A stretch of 64,000 bases of DNA from Juglans regia (GCF_001411555.2 NC_049905.1:7345053-7409052), one strand, 5' to 3'; shown: positions 22,928-35,804, counted from the stretch's first letter. A program made the numbers and translations. The notes: generated by a model not told the origin, from the sequence alone.

Positions 22928-24287
22928 CGAGCTTTTGGAGAATGGTTATTGGTTGTATCCCAGATGTCATCAAACATGCTAAATGGAAAATAAAGTCTGA
23001 AGATACTTTCTTTTGGCATGATAAATGGCAGAATGGTCCCCTTTATGATCATTATGATACGGTGAGTACATCAAATTTGAGATTGAAGGAATTATTGGTG
23101 GTGGATCGATGAGACTATGAACTTATTAATTGGCTGGTTGGACCAGATCATATGGAGGGGATAATGCAAACTTTGAGGGGCAAGAAACCTAGCGCTGATG
23201 TCCTCATTTGGATGCCTAATTCGGGTGGAAAGTTTAGCACTAAGAGTGCTTGGGAAGTGATACGGGTAAAAATGCCTAGAATATTGTGGGTTGATTGGGT
23301 ATGGCATTCTAGTGTTCCTAAATTCATGGCAGTAACTATGTGGAAGGGACTCAATAATGCTTTGAGTGTGGATGATCGGGTTAGAAAGGTTGGTATTCCA
23401 ATTGTCTCAAAATACAATTGTAGTAAAAATGGAGCTTACGAGGATCAGAGTCATATCCTAGCTGAAGGTGAGTTTGCAAGAAATATTTGGAAGAAGTGTG
23501 CTCTTCAAGTAGGCATGACCGTGAAGGATGGCTGGTCATGGCGATAGATTGTTGCAAGCTGGTATAATAGAGCAAAAAAATCGACCACAATGGGGAATAT
23601 TATCCGTTGACTACCTTCCATTATTACATGGAGACAGAAGAATCTGTAGAACAAGTGTGGAGGAATATAAAATTCTGGGTGGCAAAGATGGCAGTAGTAG
23701 AGGAAATCTGGGTGCAGCAGGGCAGGAGGTCTTATACGTGATTCTAATGGGAAATTGGTAACAACTCTCTCGGTTTCCTTGGGACAAGACAATAGCTCAT
23801 TTGGGAATTTATGGGTGTTTTTCATGGTCTTAAAATAGCAAAAGGAATGGGTATTGATCACTTAGACCTGGAACTTGATTCCATTACTGTCGTAAACTGG
23901 CTGCGAAAATCAGTTTGTGGACTCTGGTACATTGAAGATTATTGGGAGGAGCTTGCAAGAGATGATGAAGGGCATGAATATAAGTATAACTCACGTGTAT
24001 AGACAAGGGAATGCCCCAGCAGATATGTTGGCGAGAATGGCCTCAGAGGGATGCATTTCAAATTGGAATTCTTTTGCAGAGCTGCCTTGGAGATTACGTG
24101 GTCTTTTGAAGACAGACAAACTTGGTCTTCCATACATCCGTAATGCTTAATGTTTCTGTATGGATATGGGTAGTTTTTTGGTTTTTGTAGAGTTTATTTT
24201 ATTGGTTGTAATTCTTTGATAATAAGGTTCTTCCATTGATAAAGCTTGAAGATACCTTCCTCTTTCTATTAAAAAAAAAAAAAAACC
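22928..24287 (+). mobile_element. L1-type LINE, 3' part with poly-A tail
   Basis: Continues the LINE interrupted at 17167. A short 3' UTR with TTTGATAATAAGG and a terminal run of A (about 24272-24285) mark the 3' end. Following DNA starts CCTCTCTATG; a vague match ACCTCTCATG occurs near 12246 upstream, which may be a decayed target duplication. Confidence 0.85.
22935..24150 (+). pseudogene. LINE ORF2 remnant: zinc-binding and RNase H domains
   Basis: From about 23160, GKFSTKSAWEVIRVKMPRI, WVDWVWHSSVPKFMAVTMWK and LSVDDRVRK are the reverse-transcriptase zinc-binding domain found at the C-terminal end of plant LINE ORF2. The plant-type RNase H follows in broken frames: LDLELDSITVVNWLRKS near 23865 and ITHVYRQGNAPADMLARMAS at about 23980-24045. 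It ends at TAA near 24148. Several stops and frame changes are present. Confidence 0.82.
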
Positions 24288-25250
24288 TCTCTATGATATT
24301 TCACCCATTAAAACGTACTAAATGTAGGGCATTGCATGCCATCTGTTCAATTGAATTGAGTGGATATTGAAGCTGAATAAAATCTCAACACTTTGGATTC
24401 TGATCTCATTTGACTCGGCAAAAAGATTTGATAACAATTATAGTAAAATTAAAGAAAAACACTAGCATAAACAGTGGGGGAATATCTAACAAATACAACA
24501 AAAAACTTCATGCAAAACATAACTCAAAGCAAAAATCAAGCAATTATAAATTGAGAAATGATTTTATTGAGAAGGTCTATATTTTTTCATATAATGTCTG
24601 AGTTGTGCTATACAGAAGTCTCATATTCTGGACATTATTTAAAAATATGTAATTTTATCATTATACCAAAACATATTTCATGAAATATGAGGATAAAATG
24701 ATACAATCACATGTTTTTAAGTAGTGTATAGAAGTGTGGAACATATCTTATAGGATATTGACTTTTGTATAATTTAAAATGGTAATGCTACATAAATTCG
24801 TGAAATGTGCAAGCATCGTATAATTATTTTAAAAAAGAGTGAGATTTATTATTAAAAAATTAATTTTTTTTTATGTATGTTTAATATTTATTTATTTTTT
24901 TAAAATAATTATATAATACTTACATAATCATGATTGCGATTATTATTTTTTAATTTAAAAAATATTAAAGTTTTTTAAACTTTATATAATTAAAAAAATA
25001 TAAAACAAGTATCATCGATTCATCCACTTCGGGAAAAAAAGAAAAAAAAAAAAGAAAAAAAAGAAAGCAAAATAATACTACCTGAGCACTCTGGAGTCTG
25101 CCCCACAGTTTACCAATTGCCAGCATCTCCTTTTCACCAACACTGCTCAAAAACTGACACACATAGATATGTAGATAGCAAAGATAGCAAACAGACAAAG
25201 ACCTTTGATATTTGATAAAGTTGAGCAAACAAAAACCACACCACCTGCTG
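24288..25250. other. AT-rich spacer upstream of the RING-CH gene
   Basis: No gene is seen. 24605-24745 is a loose inverted repeat (TACAGAAGTCTCATATTC against GAAGTGTGGAACATATC). A family C MITE is listed separately. 25028-25068 is an A/G-rich low-complexity tract. The last part probably holds promoter and 5' UTR of the following gene. Confidence 0.4.
24780..24945. repeat. Fold-back MITE, family C (copy 2)
   Basis: Inverted repeat: ATGCTACATAAATTCGTGAA, then CGTATAATTATTTTAAAAAA on the left; TTAAAATAATTATATAATAC then TTACATAATCATGATTGC on the right; centre GAGATTTATTATTAAAAAAT. Same plan as 36812-36975. No transposase. Confidence 0.6.
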
Positions 25251-25409
25251 CAATGGTCCAACCTCACCATCTGATCTCAGTCCCTAGCACCTCCTTCCTT
25301 CTTTGAATCCTTTGATCTCTAATGGCCTATACACTTTAAGAAGGAAATCTCCACCTTTTAACCTTTTCCATGCCTTCTCTCCCAAATCCATGACCTTTCA
25401 CTCTACACA

Positions 25410-28400
25410 ATGGCAACTGTGGAGGGGCCCCATGTTGACGCAGGCACTGCAAGTCGCTGCCGTTATCGTAATTCTGTCACAGCTAGCAGTGGCGTTTCAA
25501 TCTCCGGCGACTCCGACGACCAGTCGTGGCATTCGCCGTTGGAGATTGAAGGTGTGCTGGACTCTCAGAGGGATTCCTCTGGGCCAGACTGTTTGTTTAA
25601 AGACGACTTGGAGAGTGGGGTTCAGGAGTTGAAGAAGCATTTGGGTAAAGTTGAAAGAGATTGTAGGATTTGCCATTTGGGTTTGGAGGATGGTATAGAG
25701 GCCGGGGTGCTAGTTGAGTTGGGGTGTGCTTGTAAAGGTGATTTGGGTGCTGCCCACAAGCAATGTGCTGAGACGTGGTTCAAGATCAAGGGAAACACGT
25801 GAGTAAAGGCTTCTAAATTTTCTCATATAACTAGCTCATGAAAATCGTTTGTTTCTGTATGTGATTGTTCATTAATGATGGGTGCTTTTTGGGAAATTCT
25901 GAATATCCATTTGTTGGTATCTGCTTTTTGTGAGTAGTGGTGATAAATATGGAATCATGGGATTCTTTTTTTCTATATGTTGTTTACTTGTGGGTATGCT
26001 ATTGCTGCCTGTATAATTTTCTTCTTTTGTTTCTGTTTGATTGCTGAGAAGAGGAAAGGAAGGATATGAATGATTGAAACTTAAATTTTTTTGCATTACC
26101 GCGTGGCTCAAGATGAATAAAATCTATACAAAACAAGCCTATTAAATAATTTTGGTTAGTGATGGTGATTTTTTTATTATTTGAAATTGATGAAAGCATG
26201 AAATAGTGTTGGCTCGATTTGTTTCACACTCCTGTCATGCTATAAGTAACCAAACAAAGAGGGGTACGGGGGACGCTGATATCAAAATTTTAGCGTTTAG
26301 GTTTAGTAACTTGGATTTTTACAGAAAAACTGGGTTCAGTTCTTATGATCAATAAAACTAGAAGTAAATGCACATCTTTACTCTTCTGGGGAAAGATAGA
26401 CAATTAAAATATTAAGGACTTGTTTTGTGAATATCTCAGAATATCTGTGAATAGGAGTGAAATGGTTTGTGAATAGTGAAATGACTTGAGTTAAGATATT
26501 TTATTAGGTTTTGGAAAATGAGAGAGAAAAAATTGAATAAAAATATTATAATGTTAAAAAATTGTTGGAATATAATTTTTTAATTTTACTTTTGTTTTGA
26601 AATTGGAAAAAAGTTGAATTATTTTTTGTGTTTTGTTTGGAAGCTTGGGAAAGTTGTAATGATTATGTAATAATTAGATGAAAAAGTTGAAAATTTGAAA
26701 ATTTGAAATTGAAAAAGTGTTTTGTGTTTTGACTGATATTTGGTAAGGAAATATTTGAGAATATCTGAGAATACTTGAGAATACTCCAATACCCAAACAA
26801 GAGTCTTTCATAGAGTGAAAATTCAATTGAAAGATGGTAGCATTGATTGTTTACTACTTGATTCGAATATTTACTATATGGGAATATTCGAATCAACTAG
26901 TAAACAATATGGGAAATAGTTCCATTCTATCTATTTGACTTCTCTTCTTATCACAAGCAGAGTCCAATTTGATTTCTCAACTTGTAATCTACAAGGACCA
27001 TTAATACTATTATTTTTTATAAGTAACAATGCATTAATTAAAAAGAGAAATACAAAAGGTGGGGGTAGTGAGCCCCAACAAGCCCCACTCTTACAACTAA
27101 TACGGTGCATATAATTAAAAATTAAAAGGACAATAGAGCTAAAAGTTTGGTTCAGATCTATATTCCTTTGGTGAACTGAGCGAATTGCCATAAAGGTCAA
27201 TTTTGATATGATCCTACTGAGTGATTGCCGTGTTGCGTCTGAAAGCTGCGATAGGTGATGTATCATAGGACTTGACTGCTTTAGAGCATCCAACAAAGCT
27301 TTCCACACCCTCATCCTCTGGAAAAGAAGTTAGAATGGATGTCCACTTTGGACATAAAGAGAGGACTGGAGGTTGCTTCTCGGAGAGGGAAGAAAACCAA
27401 TGTTTTGAATACCGTACTGGACGTCGTACCGGTCAAGGCACTGGAACGAAATATTTCAATACCGGTATCGTTTCGGGATAGCGTTTTGGGATAACATTTC
27501 GAGATAGTCAATATATAAATAAATTATATATATAAATATATATAAAAATTATATTCCAAAATAATAGTCTATATATAAATAAATTATATATAAATACATA
27601 TATATAAAAATTATAAATAGTCTAGTCTGAATTAGGGGTTAAAAAATAAGTTTGTAGTTTGAGAAAACGGAAAAAAAAAAAGGCCGGTACCGGCCCAAAT
27701 ATAGGCCTGTACAGGCCGAAATTTAGTCCGGTATGACCGGTATTTTAGCCAGTACGGAACAGATATAGTACCTGTACCGGTCGGACGGCCGAAACGAAAA
27801 ATTTCGACCGTACCGGCCGGTACGGTACGAAATTTAAAACACTGAAGAAAACCCTTAGGAGTGCCGCTAGATAGGCCTGGGCTGGACATTTGCCGGTGTG
27901 GTATTGTGGATTGGTGGGTTGCCAGATCAATGGGACGGCGCGTGGCTGTCGATGTTGGGGTGCTACTGAAAGCTTTTTTAGGTCGTGTAAGAGGGAGGCG
28001 TAAGCCCCAAAAGCCTTTGGTGCTTCGGTAGGGCGAGCAGCCCTTAAACCTAAAGCAAGGTTTGGAACCGTTCCCCATTTCTGCATTTCATTCTCTATTT
28101 GGCCCGCCTCAAACAAAATGAGAAAACAGGAGAGGCCAATTGATTCAAAGTCACTAAAAAAGGGTTGGTCAATAGCATAGCTCTTTCTTTTCCGGGGCTA
28201 CTTTTGAAGGAAAGACCTTTGCATTCCTAATCCAGTAGGGGGCAGGACAGCTTTTTTTGTCCCAGCTTGGCGAATCGCATCCCTGCGCAACGGCATTGTT
28301 TGTGCGCCCCTTACCGTTCTCGCTCAGTGTTTGCAATGGAAAGTGGAGAGGAAAGTGGGGGAGAGGCAAGTGGAGGAAAACAAGTCAGCGACCAGCCAAA

Positions 28401-30270
28401 CAATGCTCTTATTCCAAAATCTGGTCTTATAAGTAGGTTTTGCCAATCAGCTCTATTTAGGAGACAATCAACTCTATTTAGGAGGTTTTGCCAATAAACG
28501 AATGATAAGTAGGTTTCATCCATCCACTGTCTCCTTTGTCGAGGAAAAGTAAAGTTATACAGATAAAAACAAGTCTTGGGGTGTCCTCTCATGGAATTCC
28601 TGCAACTATTTGATTTGTGTTTGCTTTCATTTTCTGTTGCCTTTTTTGTCTCTACCGAGTACTGAGATAAGAACTCCTGTTCACAATCCTGGTGGTTACA
28701 CTAACTTCAATTTCCTTTTATATTAATTATATAGGAATGGACCAAGATGTACTCATACAAGTAAAGGTGGTTCGAATAGATATTGTTTGTGCTTTGATAG
28801 GTGATGAATCGATTGACAAGTTGTTTTTTAAATAAAATAAATGCAATCCATCAAGTATGGACAGACGATGACTATCTTTGAGGGAAAAAAAAAAAAATAT
28901 ATTGGCAATTGGTGTGCAGGCACTGCGCTTGTTCATTGTTAATCAATTACATATTGCCCATGTTGTGCAATATGCTGTGCAGCTAGTGTTTGTTTTAAAA
29001 CCATATGCAATTTTGGTAAATCAAGGTGTTTTAAATTGCTATTAGGAAAGTGGAGAAGATTGCGAGCGATCAAAGTTAGTATGAGTTGCACGGCATGACT
29101 GCAAATCTATTGAACAGAGCGCAGTTGGTGAGGTGTTAGCTGATAGTTTTTTATGACATAAATTAGCAATTGTGATGGAGTGTGTAAAGCAATTGAGGAG
29201 CATGCTTGCTGTATTGTTTTTTCTTATAGGTAAACAAAATTTTTATTGATAAATATAAGTAGGCCTTGTCCAAGTACACGAGATGTCGGGATGTAGACAA
29301 GAGAACTGTATTATTTATGAAACTGGATGGTTTCCATTATGTAATGATAATTGTAGTGGAAGCAAATATTGCTGTCATGACTTGATAAAACACCCAATTG
29401 AATCCCTCTTGACTGTGTTGTAATTTTTGTAAACCCTGGTATCATATATTATAACAAATATAATTTGAATTCATACATACATACATATTTCTAGAACAAG
29501 AATAACTTGAATGCAGTCCAAGTTTCCAATTCTTGTTTGAAGATGGTTAAAAATCCATTTTTACCCCTCAACCTACCACTCATTTGCAATATGACCACTG
29601 CACTACCAAAGTAGTCACTGTATTCTACTTAGCAAAAAGTTTGTCACTTTATCCCTCAAACTACTACTACTTTTGAATCCACCCACTCCTTTTCCTTGAA
29701 TGCCACGTCGATTACTTTTCGTCCATCTTAATGGTTAGATCAGGACAAGGGGATAAATTGCAACTTTGGTAGTTCTTGCAAAGGATTGGTACTTGGTGTA
29801 GTTTCCCTCAAGATAGCATCCTAATCTTTTGAAATATTGTCAAGAGATAAGTTCATAAATGCTTTGGTAAGTTGAATTGAATGTACATAATAGAGCAGTA
29901 ATCCAGAGCTTGATGCTGTCCTTTAGATTTGAAACTTGCTTCTTATCTCATTTTTTTTCTTCATATGCCTTACAAAATTCAGTAACTGATAGTTTTGATT
30001 CATTTTCAGATAATTTCTGCCACAAATAAAAATATCTATATTTTCAGGACCTGTGAGATCTGTGGTGCCACTGCACTCAATGTTGCCAGTATGCAAAGAA
30101 ATGAGGCAAATAATGCTGCTACTGTTTCAGCCTCAGCATTAGCAGCACCAGTGATACTGGTGGAGAACCGAACCATTTGGCATGGCCGCCGCATAATGAA
30201 TTTTCTATTGGCCTGCATGGTCCTTGGCTTTGTCATTTCTTGGCTTTTTCACTTTAAAATACTAACATGA
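25410..30270 (+). CDS. RING-CH (RINGv) E3 ubiquitin ligase, membrane-anchored
   Basis: Likely transfers ubiquitin from an E2 to target proteins at a membrane. Two exons, 25410-25798 and 30048-30270, join to 203 codons plus TGA, separated by a 4.25-kb GT-AG intron. The N-terminal 80 residues are polar and serine-rich. The RING-CH domain is C4HC3: C85, C88, C106, C108, H116, C119, C132, C135, with W123 in the usual place (DCRICHLGLEDG, GCACKGDLGAAHKQCAETWF, TCEICG). The intron falls just before the last cysteine pair. A C-terminal hydrophobic segment (about residues 179-199, IMNFLLACMVLGFVISWLF) predicts one membrane span. Upstream in-frame ATGs were not chosen because this start gives a typical length. 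The target is unknown. Confidence 0.92.
26414..26816. repeat. MITE family B (copy 2) in the RING-CH intron
   Basis: About 400 bp with inverted ends: GGACTTGTTTTGTGAATATC on the left and GAATACTCCAATACCCAAAC...AAGAGTCT on the right. The interior matches 8735-9035 block by block. It lies inside the intron and has no coding content. Confidence 0.65.
27000..28160. repeat. Older repeat DNA around the Mutator-like MITE
   Basis: 27010-27110 reads, on the minus strand, like the A-rich 3' end of a plant LINE (reverse of TTATAAGTAACAATGCATTA). The flanks 27260-27390 and 27854-28100 become contiguous once the 445-bp element is removed and contain scattered open frames without a recognised domain. It is probably an old retroelement piece inside the intron. 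Confidence 0.4.
27399..27843. mobile_element. Mutator-like MITE with 10-bp target duplication
   Basis: 445 bp flanked by the perfect 10-bp duplication GAAGAAAACC (27389-27398 and 27844-27853). The ends are inverted: AATGTTTTGAATACCG against the reverse of CGAAATTTAAAACACT. Both arms carry palindromic GGTACCGG/CCGGTACC units while the centre is A/T-rich with two TAGTCTATATATAAATAAAT-like repeats. A 9-11-bp duplication points to the Mutator superfamily. No transposase is present. Confidence 0.85.
28161..30047 (+). other. Remaining part of the RING-CH intron
   Basis: No gene is seen. 29215-29290 resembles the A-rich 3' end of a LINE in reverse (TTATAGGTAAACAAAATTTT). The rest is unique-looking AT-rich intron DNA leading to the acceptor at 30046-30047. 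Confidence 0.4.
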
Positions 30271-30834
30271 GTTCAGTTCTGGATGTATATATATATACAC
30301 TTCACCTCCACTTATGCCTACTTGCCCCCCAGTATTTAGAATTGCTATGAAACGTGTATGCATGTGATGTATAATTACAAAAGTTTCTGTGAGCATGTGC
30401 CATTCAATTACACGTCTTGTAATTTTTGAAAATGAAACAGCAATCCTGTTGTATTTATTTGTCTCTTTTCATAATGTTGAGAATGTACACGATTTGACAA
30501 GCATTTAATATTTTGCACTTTCCAGAGAATATAAAGCTCCAGCACAGGCAAAACATCAAGGGAAAGAGGAGAGATTCTCTCTTCATTCTATCATCTTAAG
30601 TCACATCTAAGTGATGTAGTGATATCATATTTTAAATGGATTTCTACTTTTGTAGTTGACTTACAAAAATCACTTAAAATGTATCACATTGGTCGGTAAT
30701 ATTACAAGGATAGAATTCAAGATGAAGATTAGTATTATTCCAACAGAAAATTGCCAGCAAAGTCTGACAGCAATCTCAAACAGTATCCATTGTTTGAGGG
30801 GACAATGGATGGCTCGTGTGGATTCGAAAATCGT
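30271..30834 (+). other. RING-CH 3' UTR and spacer
   Basis: The 3' UTR probably occupies the first 200 bases. No gene or repeat is recognised after it. Confidence 0.4.
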
Positions 30835-30975
30835 TTTATCTCATTTCATCATTATAATTTTTCTAAATTTTTATATAAAATATAATAAATAATTCAATTT
30901 TTTCAAATCTCAAAATAATAATAATATTAAAAATTAATATTTTAATAATATTTTATTCAACTCATCTAAATCTCA
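30835..30975 (+). repeat. AT-rich MITE, family A (copy 3)
   Basis: Best preserved copy: CTCATTTCATCATTATAATT entry, ATAAAATATAATAAATAATT, the AATAATAATAATATTAAAAA core and a TTTTATTCAACTCATC exit. Compare 3785, 7385 and, reversed, 62525. Confidence 0.65.
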
Positions 30976-32130
30976 AACAGGAACAACACATCTGCTGTTC
31001 CTTTCTTACCTCGCCCCAGTGGATGCTTTGAGGGTAGAAGTTCCACACTCAACATAAATTGTATAGTAGAAAAATAAGCAATTAAGGTCTACTTAATTGA
31101 AATTCATGACTAAGCTCACACTTGCAATCACTCAAACCGAAAATAAATACTTGATTATACTCTAAAACAGAACTCTAAACATGTTTACATTCTTGATCCA
31201 TGAAGGATTTAAAGAAAATATCAACTAACATGTATATGGACATGAATATCAAGAACCGAAACCTAATCGAGTTTGTTTTGTTCCTATTATGCTTTTAATG
31301 CATAGATCATCAAAGCCATTAAAAATTCTAAACATAAACAGGTTCAAAATCATTTCTTGAAGATACTAACTCCAAATAAACACCTAAACCAAAACATATT
31401 TTTGAGAGGAAATCAAATGCACAAACTAAGGCTTGAAACCGAGATATATACTTAGAAAAGTCTTTAACATATCTCTCATCTACTTGTATTTTGAAGGTTT
31501 CTTAAACATTTGGACCATGCACATCATTTACAACCTAATGTGAGTCCTTAACATCATGTCATTCATAAAAATTTAACATTTATGAAGATCAAACTCAAAA
31601 TCAACCACATGCAACAACAAGGTACTAATCGAGACATGCAATAGATCTAAATGACACTCTGAACTCTTATACTTGAAATCTCATGCAAGAATCATACATC
31701 CAAATAATATAATTCATTTATAAACCCAAACAAAGATCTGTACACACCATTTAAGTCATAAAAATCCATCATTTACAAAGTTCAATCTCAAACTAACAAC
31801 ACTAACCACATTAATGCTAACCATGACTTTCAACCAACATCTACCTCAAATATCCAACATAAGCTCCCATAAAATGCTTCATACCACTTCTTAACATAAT
31901 CATCTAACAAGTACTGAAATAAAGAGAGAATGTATTTAACTCACCAAAGCTCAAATCTTGGAGCAAAACCGATTTCCCTCTACACCAAGCACTAACAAAA
32001 AATCTCTAGGTTGCTCTAAGACTTTGGTGATTGTGACCTATGATCTTGTGTAAAGTAACTGGAGATGGTATTGAGTAAAGTGAGTAACAAAGGAATGGCA
32101 AGGGACAAGGTAGCTCTCGGTATATAGAAG
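30976..32130. other. A/C-rich, G-poor segment of unknown origin
   Basis: About 1.1 kb in which the plus strand is strikingly rich in A and C and poor in G, with no usable reading frame. Read on the minus strand, its right end has a TATA-like CTATATACCG followed by a T/C-rich leader. With the copia element at 32131-39838 removed it joins 39839 onwards. It could be an old LTR or an untranslated region of a dead retroelement; I cannot identify it. Confidence 0.35.
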
Positions 32131-33238
32131 TGTTGAACCCAATGTTTCAAGCATCATATAACTATATATTTACTTATAGATTTTGATGATAAAAAACGAG
32201 TTCAAGCATAAAGGAGTCTCAAGTTGTCCACAAAATGGAGCTAAAGACATTAACAAATCAAGCATGGGCAAGAAAGGAAACAATCTTACAAATGAACATC
32301 TTAGAGTAATTTTGTATGTTTGTTTCAAATTTGAAAAAGGTTTTAAGGCTCGAAAGAAATATTTTCTCATGAGACATCAATTTGTATTTCTCATATGTGT
32401 GTGATATGTTTGAAATTTTGAAATTTGAAAAATAATTGATTGTCATTTTTCACATTTGCATGATATGATTGAAAATTTGAATTTTGAAAACTTGATGGAT
32501 GATTGATCATTATCTTTCACATGTGCATGATATGATTAAAATTTTGAATTATGAAAATTTGTGATTTTCCCAAGTGAATGATTTGTTGAAAATTTGAAAA
32601 GTAATTGATGCTCTTTTTGACATATTCAAAAAGTATAAGATTTTATTTCAAAATTTTAAAAAATAAATGATTTGTCTTTGATAATTACAAAAGGAGAAAC
32701 CTTTGTTTGAAATTTTTGAAAAATGAATGATACTCATTTTTTACTTTGGATCTTTTTAAATTTGAGAAGTAAGTCTCATATGTTAATAAATAACTCATTT
32801 GAGATCTTCAACATCACATGAACTACAAACATTATGCCATTCATTCATAAAAAACTCTCAATTTCTCTTTTCTAACATTGAGCCTTAACAATTGTTCATT
32901 TTAAAAATAGATATAGTTTGCATTGTACTGTTTTCATTTTACTCACTGAGCATTGTACACTAATAAATTACCCAATGTCTGCTCTTGTATAAACAATAAA
33001 AGGTTGTGTATAGCCTTTGTGAGTGCAGTAGGAGTTCTGCACGAGGAATAGTTGAATCACCATTCGAAAGGTGATGGTAAGTATAGAAAGTGTTCTACAC
33101 AATTTCTTTGAAGTAGTATTGTTCAAACGTGTAATATGTTTCTATCTCCACTTAAAGGAGCTTGAATAGTGAATTTGAGAATTCTCAAATGGTAGCTTGA
33201 GGCGAGAATGTAGGTAGTAGGACCGAACCTCGTTTTTA
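32131..33238 (+). repeat. 5' LTR of the SIRE-like element (3' end deleted)
   Basis: Aligns with 38663-39838 from TGTTGAACC through GGTAGCTTGAGG and GTAGGTAGT, then stops matching at about 33238, roughly 200 bases before the expected end. Within it GAAATTTGAAA-type units alternate with CACATGTGCATGATATG units. Confidence 0.8.
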
Positions 33239-33990
33239 TCATAAATCAATTATGTGATAAAGGTTTTATAATTACTTTCAAAAGGGATAAGTGCATTATT
33301 TTGAATGAGCTTGAATGTAATGTTTGTTTCTTACCTTTAGAAGCAATATTGTTTATACAATTGAATACGAAGAAATTGTCTCACAATATACTATTTATTT
33401 TTTAGCTCGCAAAATGAAACTAGTTGGCTATGACATAGAAGTTTACCAACGTAGAACTTAGTTATAAACTTAAAAAAATGATTTTGTGAGAGGTTTTCCA
33501 AAGACAAGTTTTCTTAAAGAAAAAATTCGTGAGGCATTCCAGTTTGGTAAACAAATAAAAACTTCTTTTAAAATCAAGTAGCATATTTTCACTACTAAAC
33601 CATTACAACTAACATACATGGATCTTTTTACACCAAACAAAATTGAAAGATTATGAGAAAAATATTATGTATTTGTTATTGTTGATGATTTCTCTATATA
33701 TACTTGGGTCATCTTTTTTGCTCAGCCTATACCAAGCTATACAAGAGAATTTAAAATGGAAATGGCTAAATTATTTCTAAGTATTCGAAATGATAGGAGA
33801 AAGAGTTTGCTAATAAAGATATTAAAAAATTTTGTGATGAAAATGGTTTTGTGCATAATTTATTTGCTTCTTGATGTCCTCAACAAAATGGAGTAGGAGA
33901 GAGGAAGAACATATCCTTTCAAGAGATGGCAAGAACAATGCTCAATGAGAAAAATAGAGTTATGTTAATATCTAGGTTAGATAAAAATCC

Positions 33991-34571
33991 AAGAGCATTA
34001 GCATTGGTCTATGCATATGCATATGCATATGCAAAGTTATATTTGGATAATATGGTCCTAAAATCCTCCACATTGGCTTATGCATATCCAAATATTTAGC
34101 TACCTATGAATAGTGCTTATCCAAATTTGGATAACCACTATTCACCCTACAAATCATATTTTAATAATTATTTCTCTCTCCTCCTACTCTCTCTCACACA
34201 ATCCTTTCATTTTCTCCCTCCTTCAACAACAAAACAAACATTCACTTGCACATTCATTTTATTATTATAATATATTATATATATTTTTTCATTTTATTAT
34301 ATTTTTAGTATATTATTATTAAAAAATTATATTTTTTATTATTACATTTGTATCATTAATGTCAAATGTATGTAGTGGATATTAATTGTAAAATATATAA
34401 AAAAAAATTAATTTTAGCAAAAAAGTAATAATAATAAAATAATAATATTTTATTATTATTTTGTTTCAAATATGCATAAGCCAATGTGGGAATTTTGCTT
34501 GAATGGCAAAGTGGATATGCAAAAGAGGTAATTTTGCATATGCATATGCATAGACCAATGCTAATGCTCTT
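33991..34571. mobile_element. MITE with 37-bp perfect terminal inverted repeats
   Basis: Starts AAGAGCATTAGCATTGGTCT and ends with its reverse complement; the arms match over 37 bp, the inner part being tandem ATGCAT units. A second, inner pair of related motifs (CACATTGGCTTATGCATATC near 34070; CATAAGCCAATGTGG near 34475) makes it a nested fold-back. It splits the integrase frame between the codon for P and YKFW. No clear target duplication is visible. Confidence 0.85.
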
Positions 34572-35804
34572 ATAAGTTTTGGAATGAGAGAAAGCCTAAC
34601 ATTGATTATTTTCATGTGTTTGGATGCAAATGTTTCATTTTGAATGTCAGGGATAGATTAGGCAAGTTTGATGCAAAATTTGATAAATGTATATTTCTCA
34701 GGTAGTCTACTAATAGTAAAACTTATAAAGTCTTCAATAAAAAAATTATGACTGCACAATAATCTATGCACGTAGTATTTGATGAATCTAACCCCATGTT
34801 TTCCAATAAATCTGGTGATAAAGAAACAAAACTTATAAATAACATATAGAGCCTTAAACCTAATAAAGAAAACACAATAGAGGAGGTCCAATGTGAAGAC
34901 ATTAAGAAATATTATCAAAACTTAATGCAATATGCAACCAAATAGTAGAAACGTGTAAAAGATTATCTAGCGGAACAAATTCTAGGAGAACCATCATGAG
35001 GTGTAAGTAGTCGATCATCTCTTAGAAATACTTGCAATCATAGTATTTTTTTTTTTAATCTCAAATTGAACCCAAAAATATTGATGAAACACTTCTTGAT
35101 GAATCTTGGATTCTAGCTATGCATGAAGAGCTAAATCAATTTAAAAGAAATGATGTTTGAACACTTGTTCCCAGACTCAAAAATCATACTATTATTGGAA
35201 TAAAATGGATTTTTAGAAACAAGAAAGATGAGTTTGAAGTTATCACTAGAAATAAGGCTTGAGTAGTAGTCCAATGTTTCAATCAAGAAGAAGGAATTGA
35301 TTATGATGAGACATATGTACCGGTCACAAGATTAGAAGTTATTCAAACACTACTTACATATACTTGTTATAATGATTTCAAACTTTTTCAAATGGATGTT
35401 AAAAATACTTTCTTAAATGTTTTTATTAATGAGGAGGTATATGTTGAGCAACTTCCAGGTTTTGAAAATCATATTTCTCCAAATCACGTTTTTAAGTTGG
35501 CAAAAGCACTATATGAACTCAAACAAGCTCCTAGATCTTGAGAGGCTCAATGTTTTCTTGATTGAAAAAAGGTTTTTCAAGAGAAAAAATCGACACAACC
35601 CTTTTCATGTTTAATGAAGATGATGATATTCTTCTGATTTAAATTTATGTAGATGATATAATATTTGGTAGTATTAATGAAAAAATGTGCTAAGTTTTTG
35701 TTAAGAGTATGCATGAAGAACTTGAGATGAGCATGATAAGAGAACTTAGCTTCTTTCTTGGATTGCAAATCAAGCAAGCAAAAAGGGGAATATTTATCAA
35801 TGAG

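Noticed and set aside
24410..24601. 63-codon lysine- and asparagine-rich frame
   Set aside because: Composition reflects A-rich DNA; no conserved content.
33991..34060. Tandem ATGCAT units as a regulatory RY-element array
   Set aside because: They are part of the inverted ends of a MITE and occur again, reversed, at its other end.
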